From an uncultured Coprococcus sp. (GTDB taxonomy: Bacteria; Bacillota; Clostridia; Lachnospirales; Lachnospiraceae), in assembly GCA_934247115.1 (NCBI GenBank), contig CAKQIY010000011.1, positions 1 through 64,000 of the forward strand: DNA of 64,000 bases. Reading direction: 5' to 3'. Position 1 is the first letter of the stretch. Every line of letters begins with the position of its first letter. Shown piece after piece: positions 8,852 through 18,478 of this stretch. The notes beneath the pieces are model-generated. The model saw nothing but the letters and a program-made list of their open reading frames with translations. It searched no databases and was not told the origin of the DNA. Position numbers and translations under genes: made by a program.

Positions 8852-10684
8852 ATGTTACAAAGTGTGAAGTTGCAGAATGTTATGCTGCAGATGAACCTGG
8901 ATATGAATATAGTGGATTATCCAGAGTTTAGTGCGATAGGAAAGGACTACAGATCTCCTTTCGTATATGATTCAGATAAGAAGTGTCATATTGTTGAGAA
9001 GCTCGACAAGGTAAACTTTATGAGCTACTACAACTGTCTGCAGGTAAAGCGCTGGTCGGAATATACGGGAGTGAAGAATTTCAAGCTTCATCTCACAATG
9101 AAGGGAAAGGCCACAATAGCAGTATATGCAATTTATTCTGCATCTGTTGCAGTGACATATAACCCTCTTGTGTCACAGGTCATTGAATGTGACGAGGTGT
9201 CAGAGATAACTATAGATATACCTGATACAGATAAGGCTCTTGTGGGCTTTAGAATGGATACCCTCGAGGACACAGAGATATATAACGGTTATTATTCAGC
9301 AGAGATAGAGGAAGACAGGATCAGGGATGTAAGACTTTCGCTTGTGACCACTACCTTCAAGAAGCAGGAGTATATCAAGCGTAATATGGAGCTTATCAAG
9401 AAGAATGTACTCTGTGAGGGAAGTGACCTCAAGGGACACCTGTTCGTACATGTAATAGACAATGACAGGGAGCTGGATCCTTCTGAGTTTGACTGCGAGG
9501 ATCTGAAGATATACATGAATAACAATGTGGGAGGAGCCGGTGGTTTCACCCGTGGTATGATAGAGGCTCTTGAACTTCCTAAGAAGCCTACACATGTACT
9601 TCTTATGGACGATGATGTAATGGTTATGCCTGAGAGTCTGTTCAGAACATTTTATCTCCTCAGGCTTCTTAAGGATGAGTACAAGAAGTGCTTCCTCAGT
9701 GGAGCGATGTTCGATTATGACATTCGTGAGAGACAGTATGAGGATGTAGGATATGTCCATAAGGCTGATGGTTCATACGGACCGGTAAAGAAAGCTATGG
9801 ATATGAGACAGATCAAGAATATAGTTGCCAATGAAGGCTACAGTTATAATGTGGATGACGCATATGCAGGATGGTGGTACTGCTGTATACCGGTTGAGAA
9901 TATCGAAGAGAGAGGTCTTCCGCTTCCTGTGTTTGTAAGAGGCGATGACGTAGAGTTCTCACTTAGAAACAAGCCGGGATTTATAACACTCAATGGTATA
10001 TGTATATGGCATGTTGGATTTGCAGGCAAGTTCAATGCTGCCATGGAGCTGTATCAGGTTCACAGAAACAGCTTTGTGATCCAGGCAGCAAGTGGAATAT
10101 GTCAGGATGTGGATTTCCTTGCGAGAATAAAGACTATGTTCTGGAAGGATATAACAAGATTTGCTTATAACAATGCAGAGCTGCTCGTTGATTCTATAGA
10201 TGATTATCTGAAGGGGCCTGAATATATCAAGAATCTTGATGGCGAGAAGAGTCTTAAGGAACACAATGCCAAGAATGAGAAGCTTGTTCCACTCTCAGAG
10301 CTTGGTTACTCGGGAGATCTTCCTACAGACCCATATGAGTATGAGAGTCTGAATCTGTTCCAGAAGGCAGTGTATGTTCTCACTATCAATGGACATCTTC
10401 TTCCGAACTTTATGCTCAGAAGAACACCATATATTATCGCGTATGACTGGTTCTTTGTTCCAGGAAAGAATTACATGAGAAAGACACTCGTTGCAGTCAA
10501 TGAGAATGGTGGTACAGGTGCCAGAAGAACAATCAACAGAAAGCGCTGTTTTGCACTCATCAAGAGATATAGGAGAGTACTTTCCAGATATAAGAAGACA
10601 CATGTAGAAGTAGAGAAGGCGTACAGAGATTCATTTGCCGAGATGACAACGACAGAATTTTGGAAGAAGTATCTGCACATTTAA
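8852..10684 (+). CDS. GlfT2-like galactofuranosyltransferase
   Basis: A 610-residue protein with the layout of mycobacterial GlfT2: an N-terminal beta-sandwich domain (about residues 1-145), a GT2 catalytic domain opening LSLVTTTFKKQEYIKRN, the metal triad LLMDDDVMV near 251, AYAGWWYCCIP near 345 and the catalytic-base region RGDDVEFSLR near 370, then a helical C-terminal domain. GlfT2 polymerises galactofuranose from UDP-Galf. The mutase gene glf two genes downstream is strong context for that donor. An upstream ATG at 8810 is in frame, but AGGAGG (8837-8842) lies 9 nt before the ATG at 8852, so I use the latter. Confidence 0.87.
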   Translation: MLQSVKLQNVMLQMNLDMNIVDYPEFSAIGKDYRSPFVYDSDKKCHIVEKLDKVNFMSYYNCLQVKRWSEYTGVKNFKLHLTMKGKATIAVYAIYSASVAVTYNPLVSQVIECDEVSEITIDIPDTDKALVGFRMDTLEDTEIYNGYYSAEIEEDRIRDVRLSLVTTTFKKQEYIKRNMELIKKNVLCEGSDLKGHLFVHVIDNDRELDPSEFDCEDLKIYMNNNVGGAGGFTRGMIEALELPKKPTHVLLMDDDVMVMPESLFRTFYLLRLLKDEYKKCFLSGAMFDYDIRERQYEDVGYVHKADGSYGPVKKAMDMRQIKNIVANEGYSYNVDDAYAGWWYCCIPVENIEERGLPLPVFVRGDDVEFSLRNKPGFITLNGICIWHVGFAGKFNAAMELYQVHRNSFVIQAASGICQDVDFLARIKTMFWKDITRFAYNNAELLVDSIDDYLKGPEYIKNLDGEKSLKEHNAKNEKLVPLSELGYSGDLPTDPYEYESLNLFQKAVYVLTINGHLLPNFMLRRTPYIIAYDWFFVPGKNYMRKTLVAVNENGGTGARRTINRKRCFALIKRYRRVLSRYKKTHVEVEKAYRDSFAEMTTTEFWKKYLHI

Positions 10685-10712
10685 AGTGATATGGAAGGAG
10701 TATCTTTAGGGT

Positions 10713-13277
10713 ATGGCTACTATTAAAGGTATAAAGAATCGTCTTGGTGCGGCTGGAAGAGCGCTGAGTGGAGAATACACATTCGGCGATGGACAGAAGC
10801 AGGACGGAAAACTTGATTCATCCAACAGGATGAAGGCAGCCCGCAGGGCACTTGGGGGAGATTACGCCCTCAGTGAGGGAAAGCCCGTGGTGAAGGTTAA
10901 TCCTGTTGAGATTAAGAGGAATGCAATTTATGACACTCCGGAGGAGATTCAGCAGGCTGTTGACCAGGAAGCTGATCTGGAGAGAAAAGAAAGAAAGGAG
11001 AAGCTTATAAGCGACTGGAGAAACAGTGCGATCAGGGATGACAGTGACAAGACGGTGGGCTGTCTGGATCCTGATTACTGTTGTGGCTGTGGAGCGTGTT
11101 CAAGCGTATGCCCTACAGGTGCCATAAGCATGGAGTATGATGCAGAGGGATTCCTTGCACCGGTTATTGATATGGATAAGTGTACACAGTGTGGTTTGTG
11201 TAAGAAGATATGTCCATCGATCAATATAAGATATGACAATTTCACGGAACCATCATGCTATGCTGCATATGCAAGTGATGAGATAAGGGAGAAGAGCTCC
11301 TCAGGTGGTATATTCACACTGCTTGCAGAGTTTGCATTTGAGCAGGGTGGCGTTGTGTGTGGAGCCGGATATACAGATGATTTTAAGGTCGAGCACTTTA
11401 TTATAGAGAGCCCGGATGATCTTGATAAGCTCAGAAAATCCAAATATGTCCAGGCAGACGCGTCCAAGATATATGCGGATGTGAAGAGAATATTAAAAGA
11501 GGGCAGAACTGTACTGTTCTGCGGATGTGGATGTCAGGTTGCAGGACTTTATGCAACATTGAAGAACGTTGACATATCAAACCTTTATACGATCGACCTG
11601 ATGTGTCATGGAGGTCCGTCGCCAAAGCTGTTCGATGATTATCTTAACAGGTATCATGGCAAGAATGAGGGCAAGGTGGCTGAGGTAGGCTTCAGAGACA
11701 AGGATTACTTTGGTTGGTCTACAGAGATGACTGTTAAGTACACAGATGGTACAGTATATCACAGAACAAGGACACTTGATCCGTTCTACAAGGCATTCCT
11801 GCCATGTATATCAACAAGAAAATTCTGCGGCCACTGTGCATTTGCAAAACTTCCAAGACAGGGAGATATAACCCTGGCAGATTTCTGGGGAGTAGCAAAG
11901 TATAACAGTGCATATACAGATGGCAAGGGTACATCTATCGTGTCAGTGAACAGCGAGCAGGGCGTTAAGATATTCGAGGCAATTGCTTCCAGGCTGCTTC
12001 TCAATAAGCCGCTTCCGCTCAGGGATGTGCTGGGCACAGGACAGCCATTTGACCACTGTTTCAAGAGCCATCCGGCAAGACAGCGTTACTTTGAGCAGAT
12101 TGCCAATGGCGCTGCCATGGAGAAGGCATTTGACTATGCGGTCAGAGGCAAGTATGACGTAGGTATATATGGTGTATGGTTTGGAACGAACTATGGAAGC
12201 GTTGCAACATACTATGCGCTGCATCAGATAATACGTTCATTTGGCCTGTCGGTTCTCATGATCGATAAGCCGGGCTCAGGAAGAGATGTGGAGGTGGAGG
12301 ACAATCATGCGAGAAGATTCTCCAATGCACATTATCATATAAGCAAGAGATATACCATAAGGGATCTCAGGCAGCTCAATTCAATAGTTGATACATTCAT
12401 CATGGGATCTGATCAGGTATGGAACAGAGGAATAAGCAAGGGCTTCGGATATTCATTCTACTTTGATTTTGTAGATCCGGATAAGAAGAAGATTGCGTTT
12501 TCAGCTTCATTTGGACATGGAAAAGACTTCTGTAACGTGCAGGACAGAGATACGATCTCAGAGTATATGCATAGATTTGATGGAATATCACTCAGGGAGA
12601 CAAGTGGTGTCCGGATATGTAAGGATGTGTACAATGTTGATTCAGTCAGAGTTCTGGATCCTGTATTCGTAGCAGAGAGAAGTGAATTCGATGCACTGGC
12701 TGACCAGGCAAAGAAAAAGCACGAGGGCAAGTACATGCTTGCATATATACTTGATCCTACACCTGAGAAGAGAGCTGCTGTGGTTGAGGTATCAGAGAAG
12801 CTTGGACTTGAGGTAGTAGTTCTCCTTGATGGACGTCCAAAGGACCCTAAGAAGAACAGAGAGATCATGGATATGGACGATAAGATTGTTGACGATATAA
12901 CAGTTGAGGACTGGCTGAATTTCTTCAGAAATGCTGAATTTGTTGTTACAGATTCTTGTCATGGAATCAGCTTCTCACTTGTATTCGAGAGAAATTTTAT
13001 TGGACTGGCAAACAGATCAAGAGGAATAACAAGGTTTGAGTCGCTTGTGGATGTATTCCAGGTAAGAGAGCATTATGTACATGAGGCTACAGAGATCATG
13101 GGCAACGATGATCTGTTAAAGCCTGTTGATTACAGCAAGGTAAACAGCATACTTCTGTCTGAGAGGGAGAGATCACTGGCGTGGTTGAAGGAAGTGCTGT
13201 TCAGCCCTAAGGTAGTAGACGGATACAAAGCGTATCCGATGATAGACAAGAGTTTGACAGAGGATAAGGAGGATTAG
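10713..13277 (+). CDS. Fusion: 4Fe-4S ferredoxin + F420-hydrogenase beta-like + polysaccharide pyruvyltransferase
   Basis: An 854-residue multidomain protein. Residues 1-110 are charged and hold an 18-residue repeat (10-27 and 39-56). Two 4Fe-4S motifs follow, C123-x2-C126-x2-C129-x3-CP and C157-x2-C160-x2-C163-x3-CP. Then comes a coenzyme F420 hydrogenase/dehydrogenase beta-like region (about 175-430, with SSGGIFTLLAEF and LFCGCGCQVAGL). From about 480 the sequence is polysaccharide pyruvyltransferase-like (DVGIYGVWFGTNYGSV, FIMGSDQVWN, VVTDSCHGISFSLVFE). In exopolysaccharide loci these two functions are often neighbouring genes; here they are one polypeptide. It probably adds pyruvate or another acidic group to the glycan, perhaps with a redox step. 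The redox partner is unknown. Confidence 0.88.
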   Translation: MATIKGIKNRLGAAGRALSGEYTFGDGQKQDGKLDSSNRMKAARRALGGDYALSEGKPVVKVNPVEIKRNAIYDTPEEIQQAVDQEADLERKERKEKLISDWRNSAIRDDSDKTVGCLDPDYCCGCGACSSVCPTGAISMEYDAEGFLAPVIDMDKCTQCGLCKKICPSINIRYDNFTEPSCYAAYASDEIREKSSSGGIFTLLAEFAFEQGGVVCGAGYTDDFKVEHFIIESPDDLDKLRKSKYVQADASKIYADVKRILKEGRTVLFCGCGCQVAGLYATLKNVDISNLYTIDLMCHGGPSPKLFDDYLNRYHGKNEGKVAEVGFRDKDYFGWSTEMTVKYTDGTVYHRTRTLDPFYKAFLPCISTRKFCGHCAFAKLPRQGDITLADFWGVAKYNSAYTDGKGTSIVSVNSEQGVKIFEAIASRLLLNKPLPLRDVLGTGQPFDHCFKSHPARQRYFEQIANGAAMEKAFDYAVRGKYDVGIYGVWFGTNYGSVATYYALHQIIRSFGLSVLMIDKPGSGRDVEVEDNHARRFSNAHYHISKRYTIRDLRQLNSIVDTFIMGSDQVWNRGISKGFGYSFYFDFVDPDKKKIAFSASFGHGKDFCNVQDRDTISEYMHRFDGISLRETSGVRICKDVYNVDSVRVLDPVFVAERSEFDALADQAKKKHEGKYMLAYILDPTPEKRAAVVEVSEKLGLEVVVLLDGRPKDPKKNREIMDMDDKIVDDITVEDWLNFFRNAEFVVTDSCHGISFSLVFERNFIGLANRSRGITRFESLVDVFQVREHYVHEATEIMGNDDLLKPVDYSKVNSILLSERERSLAWLKEVLFSPKVVDGYKAYPMIDKSLTEDKED

Positions 13278-13282
13278 GGAAC

Positions 13283-14383
13283 ATGGCAAAGTATGATTAT
13301 CTTATAGTCGGAGCCGGACTGTTTGGTGCGGTGTTCGCGTATGAGGCACAGAAGAGAGGCAAGAGCTGTCTTGTGATCGACAAGCGTTCACACATTGCAG
13401 GCAATATCTACACAGAGCAGATTGAGGGAATCAATGTACACAAATATGGTGCCCACATATTCCACACTTCAGATAAGAAGATATGGGAGTATGTAAATCA
13501 GTTCGCTGAGTTTAACAACTATATCAATTCACCTGTGGCATCATATAAGGATGAGTTGTATAATCTGCCATTCAATATGAACACATTCAGCAAGATGTGG
13601 GGAATCAAGAAGCCTTCAGAGGCAAAGGCTATCATCGAGAAGCAGATTGCAGACCTTAACATCGGTGAGCCAAAGAATCTTGAGGAGCAGGCCCTCAAGC
13701 TTGCTGGTACAGATGTGTATGAGAAGCTTGTCAAGGGATATACAGAGAAACAGTGGGGAAGACCATGTACAGAGCTTCCTGCATTCATCATCAAGAGACT
13801 GCCTCTGAGATTCATATACGACAACAACTACTTCAATGACCGTTTCCAGGGAATACCAATGGGCGGATACACACAGATCATTGAAAAGATGCTTGAGGGT
13901 GCAGAGGTCAAGACTGACACGGATTACTTCGATTTCATCAAGGATAATCCTGACATTGCAGACAAGACCGTATACACAGGTATGATCGACGAGTTCTTTG
14001 GATTCCAGTATGGCCCACTTGAGTATCGTTCAGTAAGATTCGAGACAGAGGTACTTGATGAGGAGAACTATCAGGGAAATGCTGTTGTGAACTACACACA
14101 CAGAGATGTTCCATACACAAGAATCATCGAGCACAAGCACTTTGAGTTTGGCAAGCAGCCAAAGACAGTTATCAGCCGTGAGTACTCAGCTGAGTGGAAG
14201 CCTGGCGTAGAGCCATACTACCCTGTAAATAATGACAAGAACAATGCACTTTATGAGAAGTACAGAGAACTTGCAGAGACTCGCAAGGATGTAATATTCG
14301 GTGGAAGACTTGGACAGTATAAGTACTATGATATGGATAAGGTAATCGCTGCCGCACTTGAGTGTGTGGAGGCTGAGTTCTGA
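13283..14383 (+). CDS. glf: UDP-galactopyranose mutase
   Basis: Glf (EC 5.4.99.9) is a flavoenzyme that contracts UDP-galactopyranose to UDP-galactofuranose. The 366 residues match the family length. The FAD-binding loop DYLIVGAGLFGAVFAYEA is at 4-21, KYGAHIFHTSDKKIW near 53, GYTEKQWGR near 152 and the Arg-bearing FGGRLGQYKYYDM near 340. It starts 5 nt after the pyruvyltransferase stop and is the last gene of the operon. Its presence with a GlfT2-like enzyme is the main evidence that the exported polymer contains galactofuranose. Confidence 0.97.
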   Translation: MAKYDYLIVGAGLFGAVFAYEAQKRGKSCLVIDKRSHIAGNIYTEQIEGINVHKYGAHIFHTSDKKIWEYVNQFAEFNNYINSPVASYKDELYNLPFNMNTFSKMWGIKKPSEAKAIIEKQIADLNIGEPKNLEEQALKLAGTDVYEKLVKGYTEKQWGRPCTELPAFIIKRLPLRFIYDNNYFNDRFQGIPMGGYTQIIEKMLEGAEVKTDTDYFDFIKDNPDIADKTVYTGMIDEFFGFQYGPLEYRSVRFETEVLDEENYQGNAVVNYTHRDVPYTRIIEHKHFEFGKQPKTVISREYSAEWKPGVEPYYPVNNDKNNALYEKYRELAETRKDVIFGGRLGQYKYYDMDKVIAAALECVEAEF

Positions 14384-14412
14384 TAATATCAGCAGGTATA
14401 TAAGAGATAAAG

Positions 14413-14453
14413 CAGGCACATATATGGTTATGGCAGAACCGTATATGTGCCTG
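14413..14453 (+). terminator. Hairpin at the end of the glycan operon
   Basis: CAGGCACATATA and GGTT on the left pair with AACC and TATATGTGCCTG on the right across one mismatch. The following T-run is poor (TTCTGT), so termination may be weak or factor-assisted. Confidence 0.6.
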
Positions 14454-14561
14454 TTCTGTCATAAAATGTATGTACACATTATTCATAACGTGATAAAATT
14501 ACAATAATTATGGGTATATACCCAGGGGGTAATGAAAAATTAAGGGTAAAGGGCGTATATT

Positions 14562-17500
14562 ATGATGAAAAGAAAGAGGATTGCTGTACTCACGGCGGAA
14601 GCTGATGAGTACACACAAGGTAGATTCCTCTCAGGTTTTTTTGGGAAAGCCTTTGAATTGGGGTATGATGTGTGTGTTTTCTCAATGTATCTGAAGTGCC
14701 AGGATACAAACAGCCGTGAGATAGGAGATTCCAATATATTTAACCTGGTGGAGTTTGACAGATATGATGCAGTGGTCATATTCACAGACAGGATCAGGAC
14801 TCCGGGCACGGCGGAGGGACTTCTATGGAGAGTAAAGCAGGAGTTTCATGGTCCTGTGCTCATCATGGAGGACAAGATAGAAGAATATAATTCTGTGAAT
14901 ATAGATCACAGGGACAATATATGCAGAGTGACAGACCATCTGATAGAGGTTCATGGGTGCAGGGATATAGTCATGCTTGATGGCAGGAAAGATAATGTGA
15001 ATTCTGACCAGAAAAAGCAGGGATTTCTGGACAGCATGGGGATGCATGGTCTTGATTGCAATGAAGAAAATATATACTACGGCAATGACTGGTATGACTC
15101 TGGCCGCAGTGTGGCAGCGGAGCTGTGCGATAACAGGGAAAGTCTTCCGGACGCGGTGGTGTGTGCTTCTGACTATATGGCGATAGGCCTGGCATCTGAG
15201 CTGGAACACAGGGGGATACGTGTGCCTGAGGATATAGCAGTTACAGGATATGATGCATCAGATATGAACGATGAGCGGGCGGTACCACTGACCTCTGTGG
15301 ATATTCCGGCCAGAGAGGATGGTATATACGCGGCAGACTGGATCGATGCACAGCTCACAGGCAGAGAGATGAAAGTGCAGAGAAGCCGTTCAGCCATACA
15401 TATAGGAAGAAGCTGTGGGTGCAGCAGATGTGTAGGCCGACAGCCTATGGCGGATTATAAGATATGGGATATAGGCAGCCAGATGGGCGGCTGTGATTCA
15501 TACTACAATCACATGATGGAGGACTTGTTGTCACAGAGGGACTACAGGGGATTCTACAATACCATATTCCAGTATGCGAATCCAGATGGTGGTTTTGGAC
15601 GTTTCAGTCTGTGTATGAATGAGTACTGGAATTCACCTGATGTGATGATAGGGACACATGCCCTCAGAGTGGGATATACCAAGAACATGTACAGGATCAT
15701 CAGACGCGGTGAGAGCGACAGGGATAACGCTATAGATTTCGATGACTGCTTCGATGTGTCCAGACTTATACCGGAGCTGGACGAGGACAGAGAAGATCCG
15801 GAGGCGTATGTATTTACACCTATCAATTTCGATGACAGATGTTTTGGATATGCGGTTGTGAGCCATGGGCGTGAATGTAAGGGCTATGACAGCCAGTACA
15901 GGAACTGCCTGAAGCAGATCATGCAGGGGCTGGAAGCCTTTTATAGACAGGCAAGCCTGCAGAAGCTTCTCGATAAGATGAATGCATCGCAGATAAGAGA
16001 TGATCTTACTGGTGTATATAATTACAATGGCTTTCTCAGCAGATGCCGGAGCATGTGTGACGAAGCGATCGTCCATGGAAGGAGTATTATGCTCCTTGCA
16101 ATAGATATGAAGGGACTTGGACAGATCAATGCCAGATTTGGCAGAAAGACCGGAGATGAGACGATACAGTCCCTGGCAGACATGATAATTTCCTCCATAG
16201 ATAAGACGGATGTATGTATGAGAATGTGCAACGATGAGTTCATAGTGGCATTACAGGTGGATGATAGAGCCCAGGATCATGTTCACGACATAGTCAGACA
16301 GGTGGAGGAGAAGGCAGCACTGTTCAATGCTGTGAATAAAGAGGACTTTACCATGGATGTGTGCTCGGCGTTTGAGCAGGTGATGGTTACCGGAGCCGAG
16401 GAGCTTGATAAGCACATCAATAACCTCATAAGCCGAAAGAACAGCGAGAAGATGAAGGAGTACATAGAGAACAGCCGCAATTCAGCTCTCTCCCAGGAGG
16501 ATATAGAGAATGACAGACTGGTGGCAGATATACTCGACAACAATCTCCTCACATACCACTTCCAGCCTATAGTCAATGCGAGAACAGGACAGATATATGC
16601 ATATGAGGTGCTCATGAGATCCACTTCAGAGAAGTATATTTCACCGCTTGATATAATACAGAGTGCGGAGCGAATAGGAAGACTGAGTGATGTGGAGAGA
16701 TCCACATTCATCAATGTGCTTCAGATCATAGACGAGAGGGAGGAAGAGGTTGCCGGAAGGAAGATATTCCTCAACAGTATTCCTGGTTGTAGACTCTCCA
16801 GGGAGGACACTGCGGTCATAGAGGATAAGCTCAGACGCAGAGGCGGACAGGTTGTTGTGGAATTTACAGAAGAGGCCGAGATGAGTGATGACAGGCTTCA
16901 GGAGATCAAGGATAAATATGTAAGGATGAATATAGAGACTGCCATAGATGATTATGGTGCAGGATACTCCAATGTCAACAATCTTCTCAGATACATGCCA
17001 CGCTATGTGAAGATTGACCGCATGCTTATGACCAATATTCACGAGGATCCACAGAAGCAGCATTTTGTTAAGGATATTATTGAATTTGCACATGACAATG
17101 ATATAGTCACTCTGGCGGAGGGCGTTGAGCTGGATGTTGAGCTCAAGGAGGCCATACGTCTCGGTGCAGATCTGATACAGGGATATTATACAGCCAAACC
17201 ATCGGCTGAGGCTGTGCAGGAGATAGACAAACGCGTCGTAACAGAGATTGTCCAGTACAACCAGAACGAGATAACGAAGTATGGCAAGAAGACATACGTT
17301 ATCACGGATGAGAATGAGATATCCATGGTACAGCTGGCATTTAATAAGTACACGGCGCTCGATTTTAAGAAGGTAGATGATCAGTACAAATATATCAACA
17401 TGACAGGAACGCCTGGATTCAAATCCAACATGCTCATAACCATAGGAGATGGCTTCCGGGGAGAACTCCGGATCGATGGTATCAGTCTGGGTGGAGAAAA

Positions 17501-18365
17501 AGGCATTCCGTGTATCAGTATTGGAGAGAACTGTGATGTGAGGATTGTACTCTTTGGTGATAATGAATTCCGTACAGGAGGAATACAGGTAGCAGAGTCG
17601 TCCAGATTCGAGCTTGCGGGTGACGGCGATCTGAGGATAACCCTTGCAGGAGGCAGGTATTTTGGAATAGGTAATGATCTTGCATCCAGACACGGCGATC
17701 TGTATTTCAATCAGGATGGAACTTTGTCCATAACGGCTACGGGAATGCGAGGAGTAGGTATAGGCTCAGGACTCGGTGGCAATATACATATCGGCCATGG
17801 AAGGTACGAGATAGACCAGCGAGGTCAGGAGGGCGTGGTTATAGGTTGTGTTGACGATGACTGCCGGCTTCATATAGAGAACTGTGATATAGAGATATAC
17901 AATGGAATCGCCAGAAGTGTTACTGTTGGTTCATACAATGGGGATGCAGATATAGAGATAGAGAATATATCGGGCAAGATATCCGGAGCTTCCATCTCAA
18001 CTGCGGTCATAGGAACCATGTGTGGACAGCAATGTCATGTACGGATGCAGAATGTGAATGTGACCATGAATATAAGATCAAATGAATGCTATGGAATCGG
18101 ATGCCGGCAGGGATATACTGATATATCCATACAATATGCTTATGTAAAGGTTGTGGCACAGGGAAAAGAAGCGTATGCCATGGGCAACGGAAGCCACAGT
18201 GCGAAGCTTCTGTTCTCCAATTCAGATATCAATACGCAGGTGGTCAACAGCGTCGGTATGGATATCGGAGCTCAGGAGGATGATATAAAGATAGGCAACG
18301 GAAGAGTGAGCTTTATGGTCAATGGAATCACAAGGGAGAGAGAAGTGCACATGGCAGATCTGTAG
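14562..18365 (+). CDS. LacI-type sensor - degenerate GGDEF - EAL c-di-GMP phosphodiesterase with beta-solenoid-like tail
   Basis: A 1267-residue soluble protein. Residues 4-290 look like a periplasmic-binding/LacI sugar-sensor fold without an HTH, ending in the SCGCSRC motif near 284. A GGDEF domain follows (DDLTGVYNYNG at 480), but its signature is MCNDEF near 555, so cyclase activity is probably lost. The EAL domain keeps all key residues I can see: YEVLMRS (681), FLNSIP, VEFTEE, IDDYGAGYSN (795), KIDR, AEGVE and QGYYTAKP. After about 900 a C-terminal region contains some eight repeats of about 27 residues, each with a (G/A)-(I/V/M)-G turn, like surface right-handed beta-solenoids, yet no signal peptide is present. 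It probably hydrolyses c-di-GMP in response to a sugar. The tail's role is unknown. Confidence 0.88.
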   Translation: MMKRKRIAVLTAEADEYTQGRFLSGFFGKAFELGYDVCVFSMYLKCQDTNSREIGDSNIFNLVEFDRYDAVVIFTDRIRTPGTAEGLLWRVKQEFHGPVLIMEDKIEEYNSVNIDHRDNICRVTDHLIEVHGCRDIVMLDGRKDNVNSDQKKQGFLDSMGMHGLDCNEENIYYGNDWYDSGRSVAAELCDNRESLPDAVVCASDYMAIGLASELEHRGIRVPEDIAVTGYDASDMNDERAVPLTSVDIPAREDGIYAADWIDAQLTGREMKVQRSRSAIHIGRSCGCSRCVGRQPMADYKIWDIGSQMGGCDSYYNHMMEDLLSQRDYRGFYNTIFQYANPDGGFGRFSLCMNEYWNSPDVMIGTHALRVGYTKNMYRIIRRGESDRDNAIDFDDCFDVSRLIPELDEDREDPEAYVFTPINFDDRCFGYAVVSHGRECKGYDSQYRNCLKQIMQGLEAFYRQASLQKLLDKMNASQIRDDLTGVYNYNGFLSRCRSMCDEAIVHGRSIMLLAIDMKGLGQINARFGRKTGDETIQSLADMIISSIDKTDVCMRMCNDEFIVALQVDDRAQDHVHDIVRQVEEKAALFNAVNKEDFTMDVCSAFEQVMVTGAEELDKHINNLISRKNSEKMKEYIENSRNSALSQEDIENDRLVADILDNNLLTYHFQPIVNARTGQIYAYEVLMRSTSEKYISPLDIIQSAERIGRLSDVERSTFINVLQIIDEREEEVAGRKIFLNSIPGCRLSREDTAVIEDKLRRRGGQVVVEFTEEAEMSDDRLQEIKDKYVRMNIETAIDDYGAGYSNVNNLLRYMPRYVKIDRMLMTNIHEDPQKQHFVKDIIEFAHDNDIVTLAEGVELDVELKEAIRLGADLIQGYYTAKPSAEAVQEIDKRVVTEIVQYNQNEITKYGKKTYVITDENEISMVQLAFNKYTALDFKKVDDQYKYINMTGTPGFKSNMLITIGDGFRGELRIDGISLGGEKGIPCISIGENCDVRIVLFGDNEFRTGGIQVAESSRFELAGDGDLRITLAGGRYFGIGNDLASRHGDLYFNQDGTLSITATGMRGVGIGSGLGGNIHIGHGRYEIDQRGQEGVVIGCVDDDCRLHIENCDIEIYNGIARSVTVGSYNGDADIEIENISGKISGASISTAVIGTMCGQQCHVRMQNVNVTMNIRSNECYGIGCRQGYTDISIQYAYVKVVAQGKEAYAMGNGSHSAKLLFSNSDINTQVVNSVGMDIGAQEDDIKIGNGRVSFMVNGITREREVHMADL

Positions 18366-18403
18366 ATCACGTATGTACAGGACAAGGTTAATGTTATTTA
18401 ATA

Positions 18404-18432
18404 TTGTGTTGTATCAGATTGTGAAGTATAAT
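18404..18432 (+). promoter_or_regulatory. SigA-type promoter for the MBOAT/DHHW pair
   Basis: TTGTGT (18404-18409), a 17-nt spacer and TATAAT (18427-18432), 47 nt before the MBOAT start. Confidence 0.65.
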
Positions 18433-18478
18433 ACTGCCGTTTGATAGACAGTACAATAATAGATGAGAGAGATAAGAT

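Noticed and set aside
16641..17693. 350-codon minus-strand frame inside the EAL protein gene
   Set aside because: Long antisense frames arise from the codon bias here; the plus frame encodes unmistakable EAL motifs.
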